Assembly: GCA_013298845.1 (NCBI GenBank)
Contig: JAAFJN010000016.1
Location: forward strand, 38,479 to 102,478
DNA length: 64,000 nucleotides
Source of the DNA: Chitinophagales bacterium
Lineage (GTDB): Bacteria > Bacteroidota > Bacteroidia > Chitinophagales > Saprospiraceae
Direction of reading: 5' to 3'
Shown here piece by piece: positions 53,840 through 61,805 of the stretch. Made by a program: the position numbers and the translations under genes. Position 1 is the first letter of the stretch, and the number at the start of each line of letters is the position of its first letter. The notes under the pieces are model-generated. The model was not told where the DNA came from, did no database searches, and was given only the letters and a program-made list of their open reading frames with translations.

Positions 53840-54244
53840 TTAAAACGGTATTTTTCGACGGCTTGCGTTTGTGTATTTTACCAAATTAGAGAATATAAAA
53901 TAAAATATACATCCCCACAAAAAGGAAAGGCATACATATTCCAGATAATCAGAGAGTTCGTACTTTTTACCGGCGGCACGCAATTGAGCATCTGCTAAAA
54001 TTGCAAGCGCAGCACTGGTAATGAGAGAACTACCTATCATCCATATAAACCAGTCTTTCTGAGTATCAAATTTGGCTTTTCGTTTCCACACAAAAAAACC
54101 TTGATAAAAAAGCAGTGTCCAGACAAAAGTTAAAAAGAGTAGTACAAACCCAGCCGGTACATACACGTGATCGTATAAAGCACCGTAAGCGATGCACTGT
54201 ACTGTTCCAAAAAACTCAAAAATTAATGCAAAAAAATCTTTCAT
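53840..54244 (-). CDS. Small four-helix membrane protein of the island
   Basis: A 134-residue integral membrane protein with about four hydrophobic segments (FALIFEFFGTVQCIAYGALY, VPAGFVLLFLTFVWTLLFYQ, WFIWMIGSSLITSAALAILA, VCLSFLWGCIFYFIFSNLV). No family is recognised. Its gene starts 4 nt after the lipoprotein gene and ends 11 nt before the tubulin-like gene, so all three are cotranscribed. It is probably part of the membrane assembly. Confidence 0.75.
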   Translation of the reverse strand: MKDFFALIFEFFGTVQCIAYGALYDHVYVPAGFVLLFLTFVWTLLFYQGFFVWKRKAKFDTQKDWFIWMIGSSLITSAALAILADAQLRAAGKKYELSDYLEYVCLSFLWGCIFYFIFSNLVKYTNASRRKIPF

Positions 54245-54248
54245 ATTT

Positions 54249-55736
54249 CTATTTAACCTTTATTTGTAATGAAAAATAATAACTTTGCTCGTTGTAATTA
54301 AAGACCTCGGCCGCTGCATTCACTAGATAAGAAAGACCAAACGTTTTACCAAATCGTCCTGTGTATGATATATCACTATTGGAGGATGAAGTATTGATCC
54401 ATTCTGGAACTTTTTTTCTCAATAAAATGCGTACATCCTGGTTTTCAGTGATGCGATTTGATTTTAAAATGAGAAAGTGAGTAGCACTCCCTCTTTGGTC
54501 CTTATCGTTGGGGTTGAGTAATTCAGAAGTAATGGGTTGAATACTTGACACTGCAATAGGGTCTCCCGCAGAAGAGATTACCTGATAGTGTGCCGTATCC
54601 ATCAAATACTGGGTACCTTCCGGCACCCCCGATAAATCTACTGCAACGCTAATTTGCCATTCATTTTCTCGACTTAATTTCACATCTTCAATAAATGTTA
54701 TCTCTTTTCGTCCTCTTTCACTAGGCGTAAATCGGCCTTTTTTTTCAGTGTCCATGAGTACACTAAAATATGGTTTTGAACTCAATTCACCATCAAACAA
54801 TAATAGGTGTTCCCGGTACCCCGCGTACTTTTTGGTATTATTCACATCATATCTCTTCACAAATGAAAGAATGCGCTCCTTATCCCCAATCACCCAAACA
54901 AAGAATGGCCTTTTCTCTTGGATACTGGTACCGTGGTTTGTCATGTCAAAATACATACCGTTAAAATCAGACTCAATTTTCACAATCAAAATAGCATATT
55001 TTTTTCCGGCTAATTTTTTTAAATTAGAGATTGTTGTTGCTTTTTGAAAATTCAACTGCTTGGAAACATCCTCTCCCTGTATGGAATATATATAGTCGGA
55101 GACTACAATGCCGACCTTTTTATCATTGCCATTGGTTAAGATGGTATCCACAACAACACCAAGAATTCGGTTGATCTCACTGTTTCCACGACCTGATTTG
55201 CCGTAACTCATTACGTTAGCCGGACTTAAAAAATCTTGGTATTCGCGCACAACGTTTCGGCTAACCGGGAATGCATCTCGATTGATATAGTATAAACTTA
55301 TTTTATCTTTTTTCAAATCGGCAGTGGACAAAATACCCAGCACAAACTCCGTAAATGCCGTGTTACCATTTAGGTAACCATCCATACTCACGGAATTTTC
55401 GTAAAAGAAATGGATGGCGTTTTTTTCGTTTTCTTCTACAAATATGTCATCTTCAATTACTAAAGGTATGTTGATGGGTTTGGCCTCATCCTTTGACATT
55501 TCAAGACCAACGAATTCGATTAATTGTCGAATGGCATCAGCGTTGGGATAACTACTAGATAACTGTTGATCCTCAAGAATCAATGACTTAATCGCTAAAT
55601 ATTCTTTATGACTTATTCCATTGTTATCCTCTAGTGCAAGTTTAATCTCTTCCTTAAGTAGTACCTCAGGGTGGTTGTTGCGATCACACGCCACAAGTCC
55701 AATTATTAGTAAAAAAAATAAAAATATTTTACCCAT
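54249..55736 (-). CDS. vWA-like lipoprotein of the island
   Basis: A 495-residue lipoprotein: the leader GKIFLFFLLIIGLVAC ends in a good lipobox. Near residue 110 the stretch FFYENSVSMDGYLNG resembles the MIDAS start of a vWA domain (DxSxSM), with Glu in place of the usual Asp. DTILTNGNDKKVGIVVSDYI and KKYAILIVKIESDFNGMYFD further along fit a vWA-like alpha/beta core. The C-terminal part (about 345-495) is beta-rich. It may bind an envelope ligand or a partner protein. The relation to vWA is by eye. Confidence 0.72.
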   Translation of the reverse strand: MGKIFLFFLLIIGLVACDRNNHPEVLLKEEIKLALEDNNGISHKEYLAIKSLILEDQQLSSSYPNADAIRQLIEFVGLEMSKDEAKPINIPLVIEDDIFVEENEKNAIHFFYENSVSMDGYLNGNTAFTEFVLGILSTADLKKDKISLYYINRDAFPVSRNVVREYQDFLSPANVMSYGKSGRGNSEINRILGVVVDTILTNGNDKKVGIVVSDYIYSIQGEDVSKQLNFQKATTISNLKKLAGKKYAILIVKIESDFNGMYFDMTNHGTSIQEKRPFFVWVIGDKERILSFVKRYDVNNTKKYAGYREHLLLFDGELSSKPYFSVLMDTEKKGRFTPSERGRKEITFIEDVKLSRENEWQISVAVDLSGVPEGTQYLMDTAHYQVISSAGDPIAVSSIQPITSELLNPNDKDQRGSATHFLILKSNRITENQDVRILLRKKVPEWINTSSSNSDISYTGRFGKTFGLSYLVNAAAEVFNYNEQSYYFSLQIKVK

Positions 55737-55767
55737 TTGTTTTAAATATTTTGCTTTATTTTAGAGT

Positions 55768-55959
55768 TTAGTCAGTAACATTACTTCCGGTAAAAGTCGC
55801 TTCAGAGTATTTAACAGGTAAAGTTTTCCCCGTGGGCGAATGCTTTGACTTTAATAATATTTCAATGCTTTCACCCACTTTAATGTTCCTCAATACCTCG
55901 AAATTGAGGTTACATATCCTTGCTCCTATCTTTATCTGTTGGTATGTCGTGTGAATTTC
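55768..55959 (-). pseudogene. Open frame without start codon, possible gene remnant
   Basis: Between two island genes a minus-strand frame of about 64 codons is open (for example NLNFEVLRNIKVGESIEILL, then LPVKYSEATF) but follows a stop codon and has no ATG. The composition is protein-like. It may be the 3' end of a broken gene, or be translated from a rare start. Confidence 0.35.
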
Positions 55960-55964
55960 TCATC

Positions 55965-56231
55965 CTATTTTGGCTTTAACTTTTCAATAATTAAAGAAAT
56001 TTTCTCCATAATCCTAGCAACCCCGTGAGTATTTTCTTTCTCAATTCGATAGCGCTCAATTTCAGTAGTCGTTTGGTTTTTGTCTCGCCTGAAATTGCGC
56101 TCTGTCTTTCCCATCTCCCGCAAGATAAACTCGGTAGATTTAATGTCATTTAAAGCAACATCTGTCTTTAACGCATAAACCCTCATCTCTATATTTGTTT
56201 TCTCATTGATCAAATATTGCATTTTTTCCAA
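55965..56231 (-). CDS. Small coiled-coil protein
   Basis: An 88-residue, highly charged, helical protein (ALNDIKSTEFILREMGKTER and RRDKNQTTTEIERYRIEKEN) predicted to form a coiled coil. No membrane segment is present and no family is recognised. It is in the same orientation as the island operon but separated by the remnant region, so cotranscription is uncertain. The start at 56231 is the first ATG of the frame. Confidence 0.5.
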   Translation of the reverse strand: MEKMQYLINEKTNIEMRVYALKTDVALNDIKSTEFILREMGKTERNFRRDKNQTTTEIERYRIEKENTHGVARIMEKISLIIEKLKPK

Positions 56232-56323
56232 ACTAAACTTAGCAATTGAGAAGAAAAAAATGCGAATACCTCAATGACAACTATAGATAATATTCTTGAT
56301 GTAATATGAGCAATCCAACCACC

Positions 56324-56563
56324 CTATCCCATATCTTTGAGAATTGTAAGGTTCTCTTTATTTAAGTCACTTTTTGTTATCCAAACAAGTACACCTAAAG
56401 CAATTGTAGATATCACAATAGATAAAACAACTGAGGTATAAAGCCACTTCTTGTGGTATGCAAGTTTCTCGTCCAAATATTTGGTTTTGTTTTCCGAGAA
56501 CTCAAGCACACCAGTGTTGGAAAATATCTGTGCAGCCCAGTCATTAGGTTCAAATTTAGCCAT
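56324..56563 (-). CDS. Small single-pass membrane protein
   Basis: A 79-residue protein with a soluble N-terminal half (FEPNDWAAQIFSNTGVLEFS) and one membrane helix (LYTSVVLSIVISTIALGVLV) at about 41-62. The family is not recognised. Its length, helix and position at the head of the island support a real gene. Confidence 0.5.
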   Translation of the reverse strand: MAKFEPNDWAAQIFSNTGVLEFSENKTKYLDEKLAYHKKWLYTSVVLSIVISTIALGVLVWITKSDLNKENLTILKDMG

Positions 56564-56721
56564 AATGAATATTTTTCATTTTTAAGTAAAAAACGCTCCA
56601 TTTCCCCCCTCCCCCAAAAACCAAAAAAAAAGGCCAAAACAACTTTCCAGCGCTCCGACCCACAAACTGTACCAATTTATTTTAATTTGGCGAAGGGGTT
56701 GTTCTTTTCGGAATCTCGTCC

Positions 56722-57033
56722 TCATTCCGTTTTTTTTTCATCTGCATGCCTCAGAACCGTCCATATCGTTCGCTCGCTAATCGAAAAACGGCTGGCCATC
56801 AACTTAACTGCCTCGGTTTTTTTATACTTTTTGCTCGCCATCATCCGTTGATATTCTTTGAGTAAGGTATAACGGTACGCTTCGGAAGCCGGTACGATTA
56901 ATTGATCAACCAGGTATTTTATCAACTGCTCGTCTGTTTTACCAATTCCATGTAAGGCGCAGTGCCGATCATAGTCTTGTTCGACGAACGTTAAAAATGC
57001 TTCCAGAAGACTTGCTTTTAGTGTAACAACCAT
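56722..57033 (-). CDS. Small HTH protein, possible island regulator
   Basis: A 103-residue protein whose C-terminal 40 residues look like a helix-turn-helix (KTEAVKLMASRFSISERTIW, about 71-90), similar to resolvase- or Mor-type small HTHs. The N-terminal helical part (about 1-60) may dimerise. It has its own promoter and precedes the island genes, so it may regulate them; it could also be a leftover of a mobile element. Confidence 0.6.
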   Translation of the reverse strand: MVVTLKASLLEAFLTFVEQDYDRHCALHGIGKTDEQLIKYLVDQLIVPASEAYRYTLLKEYQRMMASKKYKKTEAVKLMASRFSISERTIWTVLRHADEKKTE

Positions 57034-57054
57034 GACTCATTGAACTTGCTACCC

Positions 57055-57062
57055 CAAAGATA
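57055..57062 (-). promoter_or_regulatory. -7 promoter box TATCTTTG of the HTH gene
   Basis: On the minus strand TATCTTTG matches TAnnTTTG, 21 nt before the ATG at 57033. It is the only consensus box found at the head of the island. Confidence 0.55.
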
Positions 57063-57262
57063 AAGTTATTCTTACCGGATGTTTTTTACACTTAAACGGG
57101 GCCTCCCCCGCCAAAAAAAGCCCAAATAATGGCCGGAGTATTGCAGTAAGCCTACCTTTGAAAAAAATAATGTAATAAAACGCCTTCAAAAAACAACTCC
57201 AATCCATTGATTTTCAATTTTTTATACCGCAACAAAACACTTAGTCGATAAAAAAATAACAT

Positions 57263-57302
57263 TACCTTTGTTGCTATTATTTGCAGTTAAGTGGTATATT
57301 TG
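57263..57302 (+). promoter_or_regulatory. Two -7 boxes upstream of the first helical-repeat gene
   Basis: TACCTTTG at 57263-57270 and TATATTTG at 57295-57302 both match TAnnTTTG, 72 and 40 nt before the ATG at 57343, so two start sites are possible. The rest of the 309-nt gap 57034-57342 is AT-rich without a gene. Confidence 0.5.
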
Positions 57303-57342
57303 TCCTCCAATTGGTTCACCCTGTAGTCCTTCTTTTTTCAAC

Positions 57343-58770
57343 ATGGAAAGTTATAAGTTCTTATACGTGTTCGCTTATTTTAAAGAGCGAGAGCGAAATG
57401 CGTTCCTGCAGTTTATCCTGCCGGCTAAAGGAAAAGTGCCTAAATACTATCGGGTGTGTGAAGCCTTGTGTGCACATACAACCCAACAACTCCTGGTCGC
57501 CCGCGAAAACCTCAATACCCTGAATATTCCCAATAATATTTTTGTGGATGCCCAAAACAACCCTAAAATAGATATGCGGGATGATGTGGTGAACGCCTTG
57601 AGCGAGTTGTTTAAACAACTAAAACCTTTTGTTTTGGGCGATAGCGAGGACCTTAATGCCTGGCCAAACCGATTTCGATGGATTACCTTTTTGGAAAAAT
57701 GCGGATTGGAGCAAGAAGCCAAGCGGGAGTTGAAAGCGGTTTATCCGGCAGTCGCCAAAAGTGGCACTACCATTAAATCGCTGAATGACGTGCAGGCAGC
57801 CCTTGATATTGCCCAAAAATACCGCGACTATCTAATCGCAACGGCCACACGACATGATTTACAAGCGATTAGTCAATGCCTCAAGTTAATTAGTGCACTC
57901 CTGGAAATTATTAAATGCAAAACTGAAATTGATCAACTAAATCTCCTGAGTCTTCAAAAACAATACGCAGACAAGGCGGAACAAAAGAAGGCTCCAACTA
58001 CGGAAACTGATGTCGAGATTGAAATTCCGCTAAAAGACATCTATCAAGAAATGCACCTCATGGCTACAAAGCAGAATATTACGCATTATTACCGGGCCAA
58101 ACAACTCTTCCAACAGTACGCCCTGGATTTGGCCCCTCACGAAATGCAAGTTGTGCTGCGGTATTTGGCAAACTGGACTCCTAAATTTATGCGTGGGTTA
58201 CAAAAAACAAAAGCCGAAGTGGCCAGCGCGGTATTTGAGTTGTACGAACAAGCGGAAAAGAGCGGTTTGTTAAAACTGGAAGGAGTGCTCAAATCTGGTC
58301 TCCTTTTTAATGTGATTACTGCCGCCGTTCATGTGGGAAAATTTGATTGGGCTAATCAGTTTTATAAAAACCACTGTGGTATTTATTCGGAAGAAAATCA
58401 GTATAAAATGGCACGATTGAAAGCCGCTGTTGTTGCTTTTGAAAAAGAGGACTACTTGGGTGTAGTGGATGAAATTGATAAAATTCAGTTCTCGTTAGAT
58501 TACGATATTATTCGTGCTAAAATCTTGCTAATGTCTGCTGCTTACGAACTCAGGGACAGTCGTTTATTGAGGGAGCAACGCCGGTCTTTAAATGAATTTT
58601 TTAAACACAGCAGCAAGGTACTTGCCTATGATGGAGCCGAAAATTTGGGAGAAATACTAAATTTAATGATGAAAAAAAAGCCGAAACAGGATATTGAAAA
58701 CGCAATAAAAGAAAAGATAAACATTCATAATAAAGAGTGGTTACTGGAGAAATTACAAAGGCAAGGGTGA
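57343..58770 (+). CDS. Helical protein, copy 1 of a duplicated module
   Basis: A 475-residue cytoplasmic protein starting at 57343 (MESYKFLYVFAYF). It is alpha-helical throughout and resembles TPR/HEAT-like repeats, but no consensus repeat is clear. It is related along its length to 59706-61175: matched stretches include LSELFKQLKPFVLGDSED with NDLINELRTFLLGYSEGE, and YQEMHLMATKQNITHYYRAK with CQKMYLMLKHDSIEHYRTTK. The family is not recognised. A 120-residue secreted protein is encoded convergently 62 nt downstream, as in the second copy. Confidence 0.72.
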   Translation: MESYKFLYVFAYFKERERNAFLQFILPAKGKVPKYYRVCEALCAHTTQQLLVARENLNTLNIPNNIFVDAQNNPKIDMRDDVVNALSELFKQLKPFVLGDSEDLNAWPNRFRWITFLEKCGLEQEAKRELKAVYPAVAKSGTTIKSLNDVQAALDIAQKYRDYLIATATRHDLQAISQCLKLISALLEIIKCKTEIDQLNLLSLQKQYADKAEQKKAPTTETDVEIEIPLKDIYQEMHLMATKQNITHYYRAKQLFQQYALDLAPHEMQVVLRYLANWTPKFMRGLQKTKAEVASAVFELYEQAEKSGLLKLEGVLKSGLLFNVITAAVHVGKFDWANQFYKNHCGIYSEENQYKMARLKAAVVAFEKEDYLGVVDEIDKIQFSLDYDIIRAKILLMSAAYELRDSRLLREQRRSLNEFFKHSSKVLAYDGAENLGEILNLMMKKKPKQDIENAIKEKINIHNKEWLLEKLQRQG

Positions 58771-58832
58771 TTAAACTAAACACCCTTGCCCGTCCTGTAA
58801 CTTAATCCCACAAATGCGATCCGAGACTTTTT

Positions 58833-59195
58833 TTAAATGTAAAAATCGTCAATAATAAACTCCGATACCTCGTTCCCACACACCGTGCGAAAGTAAATTC
58901 TGTACGCACCGGGCGTCGAAACACCGACTTCTAATTCCCCACTGCCTACGGTCATGATCCCGCTGGTGTAGTTGTCGCTCAACCGCGTATATTTGTATTG
59001 CACCGCGCTTCCGCCGCTTCTAATATCGAACGAAAACGCGCCGCTTTTGATCCCCGTGTACGTCACATCGGGAAGTGGGCAGGTGGCCGCAACCGTGAAA
59101 AATGAACGGTGCTGTACGGTGGCTGAAGTGCCGGAGTGAACGGCTGAAAAGAACCCGAAGGTGAGCAAAAACAGTACTTTGAATTGGTACATCAT
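58833..59195 (-). CDS. Small secreted beta-sandwich protein, copy 1
   Basis: A 120-residue protein with a signal peptide (MMYQFKVLFLLTFGFFSAVH). The mature part is a short beta-sandwich (TCPLPDVTYTGIKSGAFSFD) with a Ser-x-x-Glu-Phe end and two Cys that could form a disulfide. It is paralogous to 61230-61595: both have MMYQ(F/L)K at the start, CP near 37, SFD(I/V)xSGxxxVQY, GxLEV, PG(A/T)YxxYFRxVC and a terminal Ile. No family is recognised. The upstream region contains TTTTGCATCAT, also present before the second copy. Confidence 0.72.
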   Translation of the reverse strand: MMYQFKVLFLLTFGFFSAVHSGTSATVQHRSFFTVAATCPLPDVTYTGIKSGAFSFDIRSGGSAVQYKYTRLSDNYTSGIMTVGSGELEVGVSTPGAYRIYFRTVCGNEVSEFIIDDFYI

Positions 59196-59306
59196 AACTT
59201 GCTTTAAATTTTAATTTCTAAAGAATAAATTAATTATGATGCAAAATTCGGGCAATCAAATTACGAAAAATGCGCACTTTTGTTTACAGGAATTACACCT
59301 AAATTC

Positions 59307-59317
59307 ACGTAAATTTA
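59307..59317. repeat. ACGTAAATTTA motif, copy 1
   Basis: The same 11-mer occurs at 61693-61703, in both cases 98-112 nt upstream of the start codon of a small secreted protein of the duplicated module. Confidence 0.5.
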
Positions 59318-59582
59318 CAAACCCCAAAAGCCGTTTAGAAAGGGATAAAAAAGGGCACAGCAGACTTACGTCTGCCTACACCCACTAAACTTCTGTACCA
59401 ATTTTTGTTAACGGAAGGAGCTACTTTTTCAAGTTTTTTACGGCTTGCCGGATTGACGTTACAAAGATAAGCTACAACCCAAATTTTGTCAATACCACTG
59501 ATTTTCGATCTCCCCGCTGTTTTTAAAAAAATTAAATTACACCATGCGTTTTCAGCAACTGCAATTAAACAGACTGTTGTTG

Positions 59583-59590
59583 TATATTTG
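59583..59590 (+). promoter_or_regulatory. -7 promoter box TATATTTG of the second helical-repeat gene
   Basis: TATATTTG matches TAnnTTTG, about 115 nt before the ATG at 59706. The 510-nt gap 59196-59705 otherwise holds the promoter region of the small secreted protein, the ACGTAAATTTA motif and AT-rich sequence with no gene. Confidence 0.45.
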
Positions 59591-59705
59591 CAAAAAATTG
59601 GAAAAATAACGGGATTAAGGCTACACCAAACCCACCAAAAATATTATAAAAAATATTTTTTTATTAGGTCTCCCCGCCGTATTTTTCTGAAAAATTTTTT
59701 ATTTT

Positions 59706-61175
59706 ATGTCAAAATACAAATTCATAACCATATTTAACGCCCTAACTCCGACCGAACGGTCCGGTTTCAAAGTGTACCTGGAGCAGAATGTCCGAAAGGA
59801 GACTAAATTTATTCAGGTGTACAATCAACTGTATAACATGTCGGATGACGAGCGCGCGCAGTTGGCCACCGACTTGGAGGGAAACCTCAACGATGACATA
59901 TTTGAATCTCGCCAAAGCGACGAACACAAAAGAAAAAAATCTACCTTCAAAGGACTCTTAAATGCCTTCAATGACCTCATTAACGAACTGCGAACTTTCC
60001 TGCTTGGCTACTCCGAAGGTGAAATGGAGTGGATGACCCAACTGCGGTGGGTGCATATCTTAAACGCGCGCGACCTGCCCAAAGAAAGCAGCCGACAATT
60101 GAAATTCCTGTACGATACGGTATCTCGCAGCCTCATCAAAAGCCACGAAGCCTGCATCGCTGCCATTACTGTCGCGCACGCCTACCAACGGTATGCGTAT
60201 GTGCACCCAAACGAGTTCGAGGAAAATGAAATGTTTGAGTGCTATAAATTTACCGCCGATTTGAACACCATTATCCAATGGAGAACCCTCAGTGATACCA
60301 TTAATTTGGTCAATTTGAACGATAAACTGGACCAATTGCCCGGCGACATGATTCAACCGGCGGAGGATGTTGCCTTTCGAACCGATACCGGCTATTATAA
60401 ACTTCAGATCATTTGCCAAAAAATGTACCTGATGCTGAAACACGACAGCATTGAACACTACCGAACCACCAAAGAATATATTAAACTATACGCAGCCGAC
60501 TTGGACCCGACCGACATGCTGCGTATTTTGCAAATTCTGCGGAATTTTGTTTCCCGATTACAACGCGCAAACCGCCAAGCCATCCCTTTTAGTGAATTGT
60601 TCGAACTACACAAAATTGCGCACAACACCAATTTGTACCGCACACCCGGTGCCCTCGTGAATGGTGCCTGGGGTAATATTATTCAGGTGGCCGTAAAAGC
60701 CCTTGATTTTAAGTGGGCAGAGCAGTTTTGTGAAAAAAACATCGTGACCTTTCCCCCGGAGCAGCGAAAGAAAATGAAAGCCCTCAAAGACGCCATGATT
60801 TATTACGAAAAACAGGAGTATCATCTGGTGCTAAAGGCCCTCCGAAAGAAGAAATACACGCAGCCGATGGATAATCTCAGGTATAAAGTACTGGTGATGC
60901 GCAGCGCATTTGAAGTGGGTAACCTCCCCCGCCTGGAAGATGTGATCAGGTCGGTAACCCGTAACAACGATGATAAAACGCACAGCGATACCGAAAAAGC
61001 CATTGTCAACGCCGCAAAAATTTTGCGCCTAATGATGATGGGCAACGAAAGCCAGTCCAAAATTCTGCGGAAAATGGACGAAATGACGCTGCTGTACATG
61101 AGAGAATGGCTCTATGAAAAAGTACAAAACTATAGCGACAAAAAAAGTCTGGAAAAGCACAAGCCCGAAGAATAA
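59706..61175 (+). CDS. Helical protein, copy 2 of a duplicated module
   Basis: A 489-residue helical cytoplasmic protein beginning MSKYKFITIFNAL. Related to 57343-58770 over the full length, with the best match in the C-terminal half (VKALDFKWAEQFCEKNIVTF). The C-terminal segment (MTLLYMREWLYEKVQNYSDK) corresponds to INIHNKEWLLEKLQ of copy 1. No active-site motif or known domain is visible. The ATG is preceded by a long AT-rich leader with a -7 box at 59583. The convergent gene 61230-61595 follows after 54 nt. Confidence 0.72.
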   Translation: MSKYKFITIFNALTPTERSGFKVYLEQNVRKETKFIQVYNQLYNMSDDERAQLATDLEGNLNDDIFESRQSDEHKRKKSTFKGLLNAFNDLINELRTFLLGYSEGEMEWMTQLRWVHILNARDLPKESSRQLKFLYDTVSRSLIKSHEACIAAITVAHAYQRYAYVHPNEFEENEMFECYKFTADLNTIIQWRTLSDTINLVNLNDKLDQLPGDMIQPAEDVAFRTDTGYYKLQIICQKMYLMLKHDSIEHYRTTKEYIKLYAADLDPTDMLRILQILRNFVSRLQRANRQAIPFSELFELHKIAHNTNLYRTPGALVNGAWGNIIQVAVKALDFKWAEQFCEKNIVTFPPEQRKKMKALKDAMIYYEKQEYHLVLKALRKKKYTQPMDNLRYKVLVMRSAFEVGNLPRLEDVIRSVTRNNDDKTHSDTEKAIVNAAKILRLMMMGNESQSKILRKMDEMTLLYMREWLYEKVQNYSDKKSLEKHKPEE

Positions 61176-61229
61176 GTGCTACCGCCAGAAACGACGACCA
61201 GTTTTTTGCCGCTATCGTTTTTTACGCGT

Positions 61230-61595
61230 TTAACTGATAATTAAATCTTCGGTTTTGAACCATTCTGATGGTCCGCCATTGCAAACACTTCGAAAATAAA
61301 AAATGTACGTCCCGGCGGGCAAACCGTTTACCTCCAACGCGCCATTTCCGGCCGATCGAATGGTGCCGGGCAACGCGTTTTCTTTGCGAACAAAATAGTA
61401 CTGAACGCTGCCACTTCCCGATAACACGTCAAAACTGGCGGTTCCCACTCCTACCCCTTCCACCGAAACACTCAGTTGGGGGCAGGTAAAGGGTTGCGCA
61501 AAAACGGCTGTAACCGGCTGGTGAACCGCAAAAATAGTGGGGGTACAAACCCACATCAGCCCGAAGGCGAGTGCGAACTTTAATTGGTACATCAT
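61230..61595 (-). CDS. Small secreted beta-sandwich protein, copy 2
   Basis: A 121-residue protein with a signal peptide (MMYQLKFALAFGLMWVCTPT) and a mature beta-sandwich (TCPQLSVSVEGVGVGTASFD). It is paralogous to 58833-59195 with the same two Cys and the same length. The family is not recognised. Like copy 1, it faces the 3' end of a large helical gene. Confidence 0.72.
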   Translation of the reverse strand: MMYQLKFALAFGLMWVCTPTIFAVHQPVTAVFAQPFTCPQLSVSVEGVGVGTASFDVLSGSGSVQYYFVRKENALPGTIRSAGNGALEVNGLPAGTYIFYFRSVCNGGPSEWFKTEDLIIS

Positions 61596-61692
61596 GCAAA
61601 AAATTTGGTTAAAAAATTTTGATGATGCAAAAGTCCGAGCCGCGTCTGTGCTGAATTTGCTTAATGTGTTTGCGGTGGCGTTACGTGAATTT

Positions 61693-61703
61693 ACGTAAAT
61701 TTA
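61693..61703. repeat. ACGTAAATTTA motif, copy 2
   Basis: Second copy of the 11-mer at 59307-59317, here within a longer partly palindromic stretch (61681-61707). Confidence 0.5.
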
Positions 61704-61805
61704 TGTGCTCAACTGAAAATAATTGAGCGTACGACAAAATTAGGGCCGCGTATCCAATTCTCATCCGGCCTTTACCGGTGCGGCCTTAGAAAAATCCCGA
61801 TTTTG

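Noticed and set aside
39878..57033. Integrase, transposase or att sites bounding the island
   Set aside because: No tyrosine or serine integrase, transposase, tRNA gene or direct repeat was recognised at either end; transfer is inferred only from composition.
56722..57033. Transposase fragment
   Set aside because: The 103-residue protein has only an HTH-like end and no catalytic DDE or other transposase motif; I kept it as a small HTH protein.
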